Assembly (NCBI GenBank): GCA_039000515.1
Contig: JBCFYV010000100.1
Coordinates: forward strand, 24,873,769-24,937,768
Direction of reading: 5' to 3'
Length of the DNA: 64,000 nt
DNA from: Timema cristinae
Taxonomy: Eukaryota > Arthropoda > Insecta > Phasmatodea > Timematidae
In this document: in pieces, positions 39,448 through 50,583 of the stretch
Numbering within the stretch: the first letter of the stretch is position 1
Layout of the letters: every line of letters starts with the position of its first letter
Made by a program: the position numbers and the translations under genes
Notes under the pieces: generated by a model
Databases searched by the model: none
The model's input: only the letters and a program-made list of their open reading frames with translations
What the model was told of the DNA's origin: nothing

Positions 39448-39685
39448 AATTAAATCAAATATAGGGTCAGTTGAAACCTAGCGTTTCATTTTACTTAATG
39501 GTGACCTAATCAAATGTTTAATATCTGTCAAGGGTGTCTAGGAATTTAATGAAACTTTTCCTCTTCATTTTAAAAAAATTTTTCATCTAATGTCGCTATG
39601 GAATGGAAGATTTTTCAAAATTGTCACCATGTGCAGAAATTAGACTAGATTTTTCTACTGGAGCAATAATTGATTTGTTTTGACC
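39448..39685. mobile_element. Foldback MITE, copy 2
   Basis: Homologous to 37,411-37,642 over its length. Shared words include aatatctgtcaagg and cttcattttaaaa, and the right end ggagcaataattgattt corresponds to the right terminal repeat of copy 1. The left terminal repeat is more decayed (aaatcaaatatagggtcagt). The arms still pair around tggtgac. The two copies are direct repeats about 2 kb apart. Confidence 0.55.
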
Positions 39686-39810
39686 AAAAAAGTTTTTCTG
39701 TAAAAACTACAAAACAATGCCTTACCTCGTGATCACTACACTCCCACACACATGAGTCTGGGTAAGTTGGTATCTGCTTAATATAACTAACGCTTTGAAT
39801 CGGTACTTTT

Positions 39811-40060
39811 CTGTCTCATAAAACTGGTGGTTTGAGCTGTCTATCTCCGTCTCATAAACCTGATGTTACTCTGTCTCATTAAAACTGACGTTTTCTTGTC
39901 TCATAAAACTGACGTTACTCTGTCTCATAACCCGACGTTACCTGTCTCATGACTGCGTTCTTTCTCATGAATGCGTTCTCTGTCTCATAACCTGATTTAC
40001 TTGTCTATAAACCGAGTTACTTGTCTTAAACCCGACGTTTCTCTGTTATAAAAATGATTG
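39811..40060 (+). repeat. 24-bp minisatellite at contig end
   Basis: Tandem units based on ctgtctcataaaactgacgt followed by tact, unit length about 24 bp. About ten units become progressively more degenerate and shorter towards the N gap. The array runs directly into the gap, and the word gtctcat reappears at 40,190, just after it. Confidence 0.8.
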
Positions 40061-40160
40061 NNNNNNNNNNNNNNNNNNNNNNNNNNNNNNNNNNNNNNNN
40101 NNNNNNNNNNNNNNNNNNNNNNNNNNNNNNNNNNNNNNNNNNNNNNNNNNNNNNNNNNNN
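40061..40160. other. Assembly gap of 100 N
   Basis: Exactly 100 N bases. The round length suggests a placeholder for a gap of unknown size. The left contig ends inside a 24-bp minisatellite and the right contig begins within sequence already present near position 1,415, so the join is a scaffold decision and not observed continuity. Confidence 0.99.
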
Positions 40161-40261
40161 CCAGTCATAATTATTTTGTCAAAAGGCCGTCTCATCCCAC
40201 GATTAACACCTAGCTCAGGTAATACAGCTAGAGTCGAGTTTACTGTATTCTGATTTGATTA

Positions 40262-40545
40262 TTGTTATTATTATTATTAGCACCGCGTCTTACTAACCGT
40301 TCGGGTTATACGCAATTACGCTAATGTGTAATGGTAGGGTGATTGTGAGATGAAATGGAGGACCTACAGTTTAACGTGGAATCCGAACCATGGTGGAGGC
40401 CTGGCATTCCACAAATTCACAAGTTGTGATTAATACACTTCTTGTCAGAGGTGAAGGAAGGGTTTGGCAATCAGATAAATCTGTGCCGAGAGTGAGGATT
40501 GAAATCCGGACTCCCAACATAGAAGTCTGATACCTTACCCCTGGA
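40262..40545 (-). repeat. SINE, family B
   Basis: Read on the minus strand: a tRNA-like head at the right (aggggtaaggtatcagact), the family B body (gccaaacccttccttcacc, gccaggcctccaccatgg) and the tail (gcgtataacccgaacggtta), ending in a TAA tract at the left. The B-box region is altered (ggatttcaatcc). Confidence 0.8.
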
Positions 40546-40928
40546 TTTTTTTAAATGTAAAAAAAACCTGGTAAAGTCATTATTTTAAAATTACATATAT
40601 ACTGAACTGCTTCTAATGTCGCTGTTGTCAAATAAAAAATCCAGAAAACTAGACTTCGATCCGTTTTCTGGTTCTAGAATCATCTTTTCTCTAATTTCCG
40701 GGCTACTCGGTCTTAATTTGGACTCTTAAGTACATAAATAAATATAATCACACTAATTTCTAAGAAATGATATTTTTTTAATACTATTCAAGCTTTTTTT
40801 GTTTTTATTAATAAAAACTTAAACATTCTTCTGTAAAAATCTGTCATGAGATACACTCAAGTGATATTTCACCGTTGATAAAATTACAAATGATAAATAA
40901 GTCAAGGTATAGAACCAGCTCACAGCAC

Positions 40929-41000
40929 AGGTGGTCAAATGTTCTACAGCGTCAGACTCTCAAGTGACTAAATTTTAAGCCGGGTTCAATGGGGTTAGTT
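40929..41000 (+). repeat. tRNA-like SINE head, family C
   Basis: ggtggtcaaatgttct is followed by gtcagactctcaagtgac and then gccgggttcaat, giving A-box and B-box-like words at tRNA spacing. It resembles the minus-strand fragment at 38,560-38,650. No tail was recognised. Confidence 0.4.
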
Positions 41001-41110
41001 TTTACCTCTCAGTACGCAAATGAAGGTGCATTTCCCCTTATAAGCCACCTCATTTTAATCTCATTGATTAATATGTTAAATAGCCCTGTTTTAAAAAAGA
41101 AATACACAAT

Positions 41111-41262
41111 ATTATTATTATTATTAGCACCGCGTCTTACTACCCGTTCGGGTTATACGCACTTACGCTTATGTGTAATGGTAGGGTGATTGGAGATGAA
41201 ATGAAGGACCTACAGTTTAACGTGGAATCCGAACCACGGTGGCGGCCTGGCATTCCACCACA
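41111..41262 (-). repeat. SINE, family B, 5'-truncated
   Basis: The shared tail (gcaccgcgtcttactacccg read on plus) and half of the body are present; the tRNA-like head is missing. Truncation at the head with an intact tail fits target-primed reverse transcription by a LINE. Confidence 0.75.
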
Positions 41263-41488
41263 CATAATAAAATACACAGAGATGGACACGGGGGTACAGG
41301 CGTTAGTCTCGTCGTGTTTGTTGTGCCTGTGATGGGGAGGTATGAGCTAGAATATCGGTATTTTGTATTAAGCTGAGTGTGTGTTTGTTTCCTCAATGCA
41401 AACGCGGATACATTTCTTCCACATTCAACCTTCTTCACTCATACCTCAAATGTGTAAAAAATTGCTCATAATTAGGACAGGTGCCCGC

Positions 41489-41724
41489 AGGACTTAAGGC
41501 GTCACCCTCACCATAAACTAGACTGCCGGTGATAGAGAGATAGGGGTTCGAATCTCGGTCGGGTGTACTGAGAGTGTTTTTCCTACATGTTTTTCCATTC
41601 CTCCTCCACGTAAATGTGATACACTTATTCAAAACTCAACCTTCCTTATCCTTAACATACAAGCGTGATTATGTTATCATACGTATAGCCCGGACGGGTA
41701 GTAAGACGTGGCGATAAAAAAAAA
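41489..41724 (+). repeat. SINE, family A
   Basis: A tRNA-like head (cttaaggcgtcaccctcacc), B box (gggttcgaatc) near 41,547, body (ttttccattcctcctccacg) and tail (cccggacgggtagtaagacg), ending in a short A run. Confidence 0.75.
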
Positions 41725-41937
41725 GATGGCTGTAGTGTGAAAAAAAAACTCTTCAAAAATTGACACTATTCCTAGTCATTTAATTGTAAAAAAATGTGTT
41801 TTTTCAAATTTATTTGCAAATATATCATCCTTAAAAATGAGACTTTGCACATGTTTATAGAAGTGTATATACTTGAGATAGCTATAGTTTAAGGTGTGAG
41901 TTTCCCAACTACGATTGAAATCGCATTGAGATACTCC

Positions 41938-42010
41938 TGTTGGGGATATGAACCCGTGGCCTATGGTATGCCCTCACACAAGAGCACGACCAATAAGCCA
42001 CAGAGGTAGG
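41938..42010 (-). repeat. tRNA-like SINE head, family D
   Basis: On the minus strand, tggcttattggtcgtgctc (A-box side) is followed at tRNA spacing by cacgggttcatatcccc (B box). The order and the cacgggttc arm are tRNA-like, but the anticodon arm does not look functional, so it is called SINE-derived. The body was not identified. Confidence 0.45.
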
Positions 42011-42104
42011 AAGTTGTACGGAAGTGAAGTGATGAGGGCGCGGAGAGGCGTCAAAGGGTTGATGAAAGAGGTGCGGAGGGGTAGAATAATTGGACAAGTG
42101 CAGT

Positions 42105-42195
42105 GAAGGCAAATGGGAGGGAGAGGAGGTGTAAGAAGGAGAAATAAGGGGGTGAGAGGAGAGTGATGGTGAGGTGGAGAGAGAGGGAGAGTGAC
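42105..42195 (+). repeat. Purine-rich low-complexity tract
   Basis: About 90 bases almost wholly g and a on the plus strand (gggagggagaggaggtg and similar). A pyrimidine-rich tract lies at 43,199-43,312. Confidence 0.7.
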
Positions 42196-42230
42196 CACAG
42201 CTCCATCGATCGCTTGCCCCCTGCACTACA

Positions 42231-42561
42231 CCTTACCTCCGGGTGGTGTGCTGATAGTAAGCATGTCAACCTTCACTCCTTGTAAACACACCTTACCTCC
42301 GGGTGGTGTGCTGATGGTAAACATGTTAACCTACACTCCTAGTAACAAACTTTCCTCCGGGTGGTGTGCTCATAGTAAACATGTCAACCTACACTCTTTG
42401 TAACATAACTTACCTCCGGGTCGTGTGCTGATAGTAAACATGTCAACCTACACTCCTTGTAACACACCTTACCTCCGGGTGGTGTGCTGATAGTAAACAT
42501 GTTAACCTACACTCCTAGTAACATAACTTACCTCCGGGTGGTGTGCTAATAGTAAGAACGT
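42231..42561 (+). repeat. 60-bp minisatellite
   Basis: About 5.5 tandem units of 59-60 bp. Each contains cctccgggtggtgtgctgat, then gtaaacatgtcaacctacac, then tccttgtaacac. Units differ by a few substitutions. Because 60 is divisible by three, an open frame can run through several units and gives a 20-residue repeated peptide, but there is no sign that it is a gene. The distorted allele has the same array at 3,475-3,790. Confidence 0.85.
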
Positions 42562-43198
42562 AAATCCTCGTTTCCCGAAGCACACCTGACCTTTGGGCAG
42601 TGTGTCGATAACGAGTATGACAGTCTCCACACCCGTGCCACGAAACTCATCCTAGAAGTGGAATTTAAATACATTTTAATGCTCAATCATAACAAATAAT
42701 GAGCCAGTAGCAACTAAACCACCTATATTTCCTGGTCTGACAGAAGTGTCACAAACTCTTGTCTTTTAAGACCATCCCTAGCTCTTGGACTTCAGGCATT
42801 GTTACAAATGCCGGTGTCTGGGCCAAGTTCTCAGACCGTCACGGTAGTATGTTAATAGCTTCAATGTTTCTCTAAATAATATTGTGTTTAAATTGGGATA
42901 GAAGAAACGCGAATTATTGTCCGTATTTTTGCAGTTTTTACAACACAATACCTTTCTGGCAAAAATTAATAAAATATTGTATTGCTTAGGTGGATGCGTT
43001 TAGTTTAATTCTATATAATTAGTAATCTCAATAGCTTTTGCATATTTGTCATGTCCATCGATGAATTTGAAAAGGACTTTCTCCTCTCATTTAAAAAGTT
43101 CATAGCTGAGTTCCGCGAATCTCCTGAAAAATATTCTGAAACAGCAAGTGATAAATAGTGGATCTGGCTCATCAAGATGACCGCCATTTACGCCTCCA
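42562..43198. other. AT-rich stretch, nothing recognised
   Basis: No open frame of interest. It includes a short inverted word pair around caatac and gtattg at about 42,943-43,000 that could form a small hairpin. Confidence 0.5.
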
Positions 43199-43312
43199 CC
43201 TCAACCTTCCCTTATTACCACCTTCTCCTCCACCCTAATCCTCCCCACCCTTTCCCTCTCTTCTTTCCCTCTCCTTCCCTCCACTCTCTCTCCCGACTCT
43301 ACCCTCTTTTTA
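43199..43312 (+). repeat. Pyrimidine-rich low-complexity tract
   Basis: About 110 bases almost wholly c and t on the plus strand. The tract is also visible in the distorted allele near 4,440-4,575. Overlapping frames on both strands (43,201-43,520) reflect this composition. Confidence 0.7.
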
Positions 43313-43699
43313 AACCTTACACCTAGAACTGATAATGGTGATTTCCCTACGCATGGTGATGCAACTTTCTTTCTTTTCCCATCCACATGTGGGAGCCGGG
43401 CTGCCAACGTTGTGGCCCATAACTCTAAATTCCCTACGAACAGTGATGCTGCTATTTTACTCAACCCTTCCCCCAATTTTCTCCAAATTTTTCCTCCAAC
43501 CTCCCGATGCCTTGGATTAGTTTCTGATAGCTATTCCAACCTTACTCTCTCTAGTGTTGACATCCTACACAGCAGTGGAGGAAGAACTCAAGATGTTTAT
43601 AAGGTGTGCTTGACCAAACATTCCATTGTAAGCTTTTGAAAATATACACCTTATCTCTGTCTTGTACTCTTTCAAACCTTGACCTCCCTCCTCTTTCGA

Positions 43700-44110
43700 G
43701 CTCTAAATTTCATCATTCTACATTAATCAGAGCTACCAAACATACATAATAATAGTTCATTGATCATACCATGAATCATATGTAAACAACATTTAATCAT
43801 TATTTATACATCATACTTAGAAGTCATTTGACTATAATTCATTTATCACAAACATATTTCATACATCATGCTTATTTATAAGTCATTTGACTATCATTAG
43901 TTGGTTAAAGACATACTTCATATATGCTAGATTGAAATATTATACTTATATCACATTTAATCACCCTTCATATATCATACTTATAAGACATTTGATCATA
44001 TTTTATTAATCATACCCTACATTAAACTTGATAAGTGACGCATGGTGCTTATAGGAAATTTATCACACCTCATTGCTCAATATTCATATTATATTTGATC
44101 ATCCTTCATT
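43700..44110. repeat. Divergent AT-rich repeats
   Basis: Loosely repeated words such as tcatacttataagtcatttga and catacttcata recur at irregular spacing (near 43,821, 43,880 and 43,985). This may be an old, decayed tandem repeat. No gene. Confidence 0.35.
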
Positions 44111-44762
44111 TATCATAAACATACTTCATAGCTTGTAGAGGGATGAATCATACTTGTTTAGGGCATTTATTCACCTTCATTGGTTATAAAAATATAATAT
44201 CATAATTTCTCATTTGATCATAGCCTATTTTAATCAGAATCATACGTCATAATTACATGATGACATCACATAATAGTCCTTACCTACTAAGAACGGTTGA
44301 TATTACCTTGTGTAGAAAATTAAATTATATGTATCTACTTACTAAAGCTATATTTTATTTATTTTTGCAATTTTTTTTTTTAATTTTAAAAACAGTAAGG
44401 CTATGGACCTTAACTCGCGCTTTCTTCCACTCCACCTTAAAATAAAATTATTAAAACTATGCGCAGAAGTGATTGGAAAAGTGTTACCTTTAAGTGAAAG
44501 ACTAGAACAAGCAAACAAAATGGTTCATTGTAGATAATATTCTGGGATTTGAACTATCTAATAAAATATTTGAGATTATTGAGGTTTTATTATTTTATAA
44601 ATAATTATAATGGTATACTTCACTATCTCGATGCCATTTGATAAACAATATTTTATTGTACTACTGTGCGTTGACAGTTTTTAAAAACTGCCTTGAATTA
44701 ATTTGTATCCGCATCGGTGGGTACATGAACTAATTATTATCAATCTGTTCTAATTTTGTTCA

Positions 44763-44910
44763 CTAAGGATGGGAAGTTCAGGGTTCGAATCCTGACCAGG
44801 TGTACTCATTCCCCCCCCCCCCTTAAATACTCTCCTACTCCCCCTTCTATAAACGCAGATACATTTTCTCCATATTCTACAATCCTCGAACTTACCACCT
44901 ATAATGATAC
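44763..44910 (+). repeat. Degenerate SINE, family A
   Basis: A B box (gggttcgaatcct) lies at about 44,781, followed by ccaggtgtact and a c-rich tract. Family A body words such as acgcagatacattttctcc follow. The head and tail are not convincing. Confidence 0.5.
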
Positions 44911-45588
44911 TGTTTAGGGCCCCTCTCATTTATTCACAAAAAGTCATGGATGATGTATATTTTTATTTAAAGAATTGTATGTAAATTTTCCTTTTAATAC
45001 TTCATCCATGGATGACCAGGCGTTTTCAGAAGTAAATTCAATATACGTTTTAAATCTTTCTTTGTTTAAAAACTTCCTTAGTTCTATTTGAAAATCGGGT
45101 GATTAGTTGGCTGCCTTTCACCCAATAGGAAGCTAGCCTTCACAATATCAGGTTGCCAGGAGTTCTCCTATTAGTTTGTTATAACGCTGAAACAAGGGGT
45201 CCAAGAAGCAAGGGGTAGGTCATATATAAGAGGCTGGAGCAGATTGTGAGTATAAAAATTATAAATCTCTATCTCAAGCTATAGCTCTGGCTCTCCACAT
45301 TAGTTCGTTAAACGAATAAGAACGATATCACTTTAATGTTAAATTTATAATATCGAAAGTGTAATTCATTAAATAAATCGCGCATAGACATTGAATTTTA
45401 CTAATTCTAATAGAAATAACTAATAAGTAATCCTACAGTAGGCTAGACATATATTCGGATCATCACATAGCCTTGCGATAGCAAGTGCGCAGTAAGGCAA
45501 CTTGTATCCCAACCTTGGGACGTATCAACATAAAAAAAAAGGTATCATCATAATTGCTGCCCAACCGTGGGGCATGCACGAGTCTTCC

Positions 45589-45608
45589 TCATCATCATCA
45601 TCATCATC
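45589..45608 (+). repeat. TCA microsatellite
   Basis: Six to seven consecutive tca units in the clean copy, reduced in the distorted copy near 6,950. Confidence 0.85.
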
Positions 45609-46039
45609 TCTTCATCATACACCTTATTGTGGCTACATTTGGATAACTTGGACGAGTAGTAAGATGCGATTGGGAAAAATAATGTATTTACATGTGAAAA
45701 TGAAGGTCATTTGTTAAAACACGCCCTTAAAGACAATCCTAGCCTCGAGTGGAAATTTAAGAATAGTATTTATAATCGTCAAAATTACGGTAACATTCAA
45801 TTATCCTTTTTCAATTCTTTTCTAGCTCCACGTCCTACTACATGTTTGCATATATACTAATTACATTAATATGTTAGCGATAAGAAAGGTTAAATTTATA
45901 GGATGTGTACCCCCAATTGTGTGGAGGGAGAGTGAATAACTATCTTACAAAATGAATCCCAGTACACAGACCAGAGATGCTAACTACTGCCTCCCCGTTA
46001 CCGGAAAGACGAGGCTAACGCCTTTGTTAGCGTGCTCAC

Positions 46040-46165
46040 TCTTGAAGGCACAATATGAATTCAGAGGAAGTGTATTTGCATTCGCGTTGAAGGAAAGTGA
46101 AAAACTATTTAGGGAAAACCACTTTCAGTACGCCCGACTGAGTTTAGAACACAAATCTGCCTAAA
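46040..46165 (-). repeat. SINE body, family A fragment
   Basis: On the minus strand, gtcgggcgtactgaaagtgg is followed by tttttcactttccttcaacg and then aatacacttcctctgaattc. This is the family A body order, without a clear head or tail. Confidence 0.5.
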
Positions 46166-46235
46166 TATATTATTTACACTAGGGTTGTAGGAATGAGGTA
46201 GGTATAATTTAGAATAAATGTAGGAATAGTGGGAA

Positions 46236-46350
46236 ATCATTAGGGGAAAACCACCCTTAGTGCACCCGACAAGGATTTGAACCCAATCTCCCCGTCGTAG
46301 GCAGTCTAGCTTATTACGAGAGTGACGTTATATCTCATGGGAACACTGAT
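46236..46350 (-). repeat. tRNA-like SINE head, family A
   Basis: On the minus strand: cgtcactctcgtaataagct, ctagactgcctacgacgggg, then gggttcaaatccttgtcggg (B box) and gtgcactaagggtgg. It matches the family A head layout. Confidence 0.6.
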
Positions 46351-46385
46351 ATCTAAGATATACACTCATTACCAAAACTGTTCCA

Positions 46386-46460
46386 CTTTTTTTTTTTTTT
46401 GCACCGCGTCTTACTACCCGTTCGGATTATAATCTTAAATACTAATTACGCTAATGGGTT
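46386..46460 (-). repeat. Shared SINE tail fragment
   Basis: The word gcaccgcgtcttactacccg follows a T run and leads into cggattataatc and attacgctaatggg. Only the 3' tail common to families A and B is present. Confidence 0.55.
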
Positions 46461-46765
46461 ATGAATTGGGAATGTTGAATTTAAAGGAAGTGAACCCGTA
46501 TTGGTAGTTTCACATTTTAAATAGTATAACGAGACAAGTATTCGAAGTTGCAATCTGACTATCAGTCGCGCTCAATATTGCTTAACTTGGTTAGATGTAG
46601 GGGAATTGGAACTGTGATAAAGGAGAGGGGAGGGTGAAGAAATCAAACTGTTCCTTTGGGGCGAAACCCCTTTGGTGAAACTTACAGATACGTTACCGAA
46701 CACCTTAGCACCCAAGTGTGTCCCAAACGTTTGCCAATATTCCTTTGAGGTTCACTTTGCCTTCT

Positions 46766-49395
46766 GGCCGTGTGCCAACAGAAGACACGATGTTCTCATT
46801 GTGTGAGTATATCCAGTTGTACGAGGCAAGAGGTTACTGGACCGTGTGCTAATAGAAGACACGGTGTTCTCATTGTGTGAGTATATCCAGTTGTACGAGG
46901 CAAGAGGTTACTGGACCGTGTGCTAATAGAAGACATGGTGTTCTCATTGTGTGAGTATATCCAGTTATATGAGGCAAGAGGTTACTGGACCATGTGTTAA
47001 TAGAAGACACGATGTTCTCATTGTGTGAGTATATCCAGTTGTATGAGGCAAGAGGTTACTGGACCATGTGTTAATAGAAGACACGATGTTCTCATTGTGT
47101 GAGTATATCCAGTTATATGAGGCAAGAGGTTACTGGACCGTGTGCTAATAGAAGACACGGTGTTCTCATTGTGTGAGTATATCCAGTTGTATGAGGCAAG
47201 AGGTTACTGGACCGTGTGCTAATAGAAGACATGGTGTTCTCATTGTGTGAGTATATCCAGTTGTATAAGGCAAGAGGTTACTGGACCGTGTGCTAATAGA
47301 AGACACGATGTTCTCATTGTGTGAGTATATCCAGTTGTATGAGGCAAGAGGTTACTGGACCATGTGTTAATAGAAGACACGATGTTCTCATTGTGTGAGT
47401 ATATCCAGTTGTATGAGGCAAGAGGTTACTGGACCGTGTGCTAATAGAAGACACGATGTTCTCATTGTGTGAGTATAACCAGTTGTATGAGGCAAGAGGT
47501 TACTGGACCGTGTGCTTATAGAAGACACGGTGTTCTCATTGTGTGAGTACAACCAGTTGTATGAGGCAAGAGGTTACTGGACCATGTGCTAATAGAAGAC
47601 ACGATGTTCTCATTGTGTGAGTATATCCAGTTGTATGAGGCAAGAGGTTACTGGACCGTGTCCTAATAGAAGACACGGTGTTCTCATTGTGTGAGTATAT
47701 CCAGTTGTATGAGGCAAGAGGTTACTGGACCGTGTGCTAATAGAAGACACGGTGTTCTCATTGTGTGAGTACAACCAGTTGTATGAGGCAAGAGGTTACT
47801 GGACCGTGTGCTAATAGAAGACACGATGTTCTAATTGTGTGAGTATATCCAGTTATATGAGGCAAGAGGTTACTGGACCATGTGCTAATAGAAGACACGG
47901 TGTTCTCATTGTGTGAGTATATCCAGTTGTACGAGGCAAGAGGTTACTGGACCGTGTGCTAATAGAAGACATGGTGTTCTCATTGTGTGAGTATATCCAG
48001 TTGTATGAGGCAAGAGGTTACTGGACCGTGTGCTAATAGAAGACATGGTGTTCTCATTGTGTGAGTATATCCAGTTGTATAAGGCAAGAGGTTACTGGAC
48101 CGTGTGCTAATAGAAGACACGATGTTCTCATTGTGTGAGTATATCCAGTTGTATGAGGCAAGAGGTTACTGGACCATGTGTTAATAGAAGACACGATGTT
48201 CTCATTGTGTGAGTATATCCAGTTGTATGAGGCAAGAGGTTACTGGACCATGTGTTAATAGAAGACACGATGTTCTCATTGTGTGAGTATATCCAGTTAT
48301 ATGAGGCAAGAGGTTACTGGACCGTGTGCTAATAGAAGACACGGTGTTCTCATTGTGTGAGTATATCCAGTTGTATGAGGCAAGAGGTTACTGGACCGTG
48401 TGCTAATAGAAGACATGGTGTTCTCATTGTGTGAGTATATCCAGTTGTATAAGGCAAGAGGTTACTGGACCGTGTGCTAATAGAAGACACGATGTTCTCA
48501 TTGTGTGAGTATATCCAGTTGTATGAGGCAAGAGGTTACTGGACCATGTGTTAATAGAAGACACGATGTTCTCATTGTGTGAGTATATCCAGTTGTATGA
48601 GGCAAGAGGTTACTGGACCGTGTGCTAATAGAAGACACGATGTTCTCATTGTGTGAGTATAACCAGTTGTATGAGGCAAGAGGTTACTGGACCGTGTGCT
48701 TATAGAAGACACGGTGTTCTCATTGTGTGAGTACAACCAGTTGTATGAGGCAAGAGGTTACTGGACCATGTGCTAATAGAAGACACGATGTTCTCATTGT
48801 GTGAGTATATCCAGTTGTATGAGGCAAGAGGTTACTGGACCGTGTCCTAATAGAAGACACGGTGTTCTCATTGTGTGAGTATATCCAGTTGTATGAGGCA
48901 AGAGGTTACTGGACCGTGTGCTAATAGAAGACACGGTGTTCTCATTGTGTGAGTACAACCAGTTGTATGAGGCAAGAGGTTACTGGACCGTGTGCTAATA
49001 GAAGACACGATGTTCTAATTGTGTGAGTATATCCAGTTGTATGAGGCAAGAGGTTACTGGACCATGTGCTAATAGATGACACGATGTTCTCATTGTGTGA
49101 GTATATTCAGTTGTATTAGGCAAGAGGTTACTGGACCATGTGCAATAGAAGACACGATGTTCTCATTGTGTGAGTATAACCAGTTGTATGAGGCAAGAGG
49201 TTACTGGACCGTGTGCTAATAGAAGACACGGTGTTGTCATTGTGTGAGTATATCCAGTTGTATGAGGCAAGAGGTTACTGGACCGTGTGCTAATAGAAGA
49301 CACGGTGTTCTCATTGTGTGAGTATATCCAGTTGTATGAGGCAAGAGGTTACCGGACCGTGTGCTAATAGAAGACACGGTGTTCTCATTGTGTGT
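46766..49395 (+). repeat. 74-bp satellite array, about 35 units
   Basis: Perfectly phased 74-bp units, each reading gtgtgagtatatccagttgt, atgaggcaagaggttactgg, accgtgtgctaatagaagac, acgatgttctcatt. Units differ at a few recurrent sites (cgtg/catg, gctaat/gttaat, acgatg/acggtg/atggtg, gtatga/atatga/gtacga/gtataa). Diagnostic variants recur at multiples of 74, notably at 16 units (1,184 bp), which shows block duplication inside the array. It is not a CRISPR array: there are no unique spacers and units abut directly. No continuous coding frame is possible because 74 is not a multiple of three. Confidence 0.97.
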
Positions 49396-50190
49396 ACGAG
49401 TAACTTGCACGGGGCTTGTTTTATTTATATGTAGATAGAGTAAAGTGGAAACAATTATACGATATATGCTGAGGAAAGTGATGGACAATATGTAGAGGTT
49501 TTCCTTACGTCCGGTGGAGCTCACATAAGTGACATTATCTTCAAAAAGTGAAAAAAATGTAGTATGTAGTTTGTTTTTATATAACTAGTGCATATTACTA
49601 TTCAATTAAAGTGTTAATTTTCAAGTTACTAACCGTCTAATGGTTTCGGCACCATCCTGTATAATGACATGACATTTAGCTCTATATATCTATAGAGAGA
49701 GATAGAGATTTGAATTTTCTATATTGATGTTTTATATTAATGTACTAAAAAAGAGAGTTACAGTAATTTTTTTTTTTTAAATACCCGATATTTTTTCTAT
49801 ATAAAGTGGATGTTATGTAGATGATGTTTGTTTCTTATCGATGCTACATTATAAAAGGAACATCCAAGCTTTCATTCTAGCTCCATTCCTAGTTTAGATG
49901 TGTAGGATGACTTTAATGAGACTTATGTCCCGAAATTATTTGTACCCGAATTTCCTACTGGTTTAGAAAAAATAAATTAATATATTTTAAATTTATTTGG
50001 ATTAAATATAAATGTTTTAAACAAATCAGTTGATATAAACTACAAATGTAAAATCTGGCAGAAATTTACATCGTAGTTAGAAACTATAAACTAATATTTT
50101 TCACTTATTCTGAGGTTTTTTCTGAACTTTTAATTCTCACTTTCATGCACCGTATCCAATAATAACTTTTATTATATATTTATATATCGC
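49396..50190. other. AT-rich stretch, nothing recognised
   Basis: Unique-looking, AT-rich sequence after the satellite. It contains no supportable gene and no repeat I know. Confidence 0.5.
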
Positions 50191-50192
50191 TA

Positions 50193-50333
50193 TGTGGGGA
50201 ATGCCAGGCCTCCACCGTGGTTCGGATTCCACGTTAAACTGTAGGTCCTTCATTTCATCTCACTATCACCCTACCATTACACATTAGCGTAAGTGCGTAT
50301 AACCCGAATGGGTAGTAAGACGCGGCGCTAATA
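50193..50333 (+). repeat. SINE, family B, 5'-truncated
   Basis: It begins inside the body (ggggaatgccaggcctccac) and has the complete tail (gtataacccgaatgggtagt, aagacgcggcgcta), which runs into a TAA tract. The head is missing. Confidence 0.75.
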
Positions 50334-50363
50334 ATAATAATAATAATTATTATTATTATTATA
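50329..50363. repeat. Palindromic TAA/TTA microsatellite
   Basis: About five taa units are followed directly by a matching run of tta/att units, forming a perfect small palindrome. It probably marks the joined tails of two opposed SINE insertions, one of which is otherwise lost. Confidence 0.8.
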
Positions 50364-50419
50364 TATCGCTACATTTCATAAACTTAATTTAATAAAACTG
50401 TCCAATAACACGGATATAA

Positions 50420-50580
50420 CCCGCTTCGCTGGCTGCATTAGATTAGTCTGCCGATAACCCGGCAATTTCCCCGATTGAGGTTCGAATTTAGGGAGGGTGT
50501 ACTAAGTTTTTTTTTTTTTTAAATGGTTTTTCACTCTCGCTCCACGCAATTGCAGGTACACTTCCTCCAATAGTCTGCTC
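50420..50580 (+). repeat. SINE, family A, 3'-truncated
   Basis: Head (cgctggctgcattagattag), B-box region (gaggttcgaattt) and body (ttcactctcgctccacgcaa, caggtacacttcctccaat). The shared tail is not found downstream. Confidence 0.65.
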
Positions 50581-50583
50581 AAA

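Noticed and set aside
43201..43520. Overlapping frames on both strands (91 and 61 codons)
   Set aside because: They lie over a pyrimidine-rich tract. The composition explains them and no domain is seen.
46766..49395. CRISPR array
   Set aside because: Direct 74-bp tandem units with no unique spacers, no cas genes and a eukaryotic context. It is satellite DNA.
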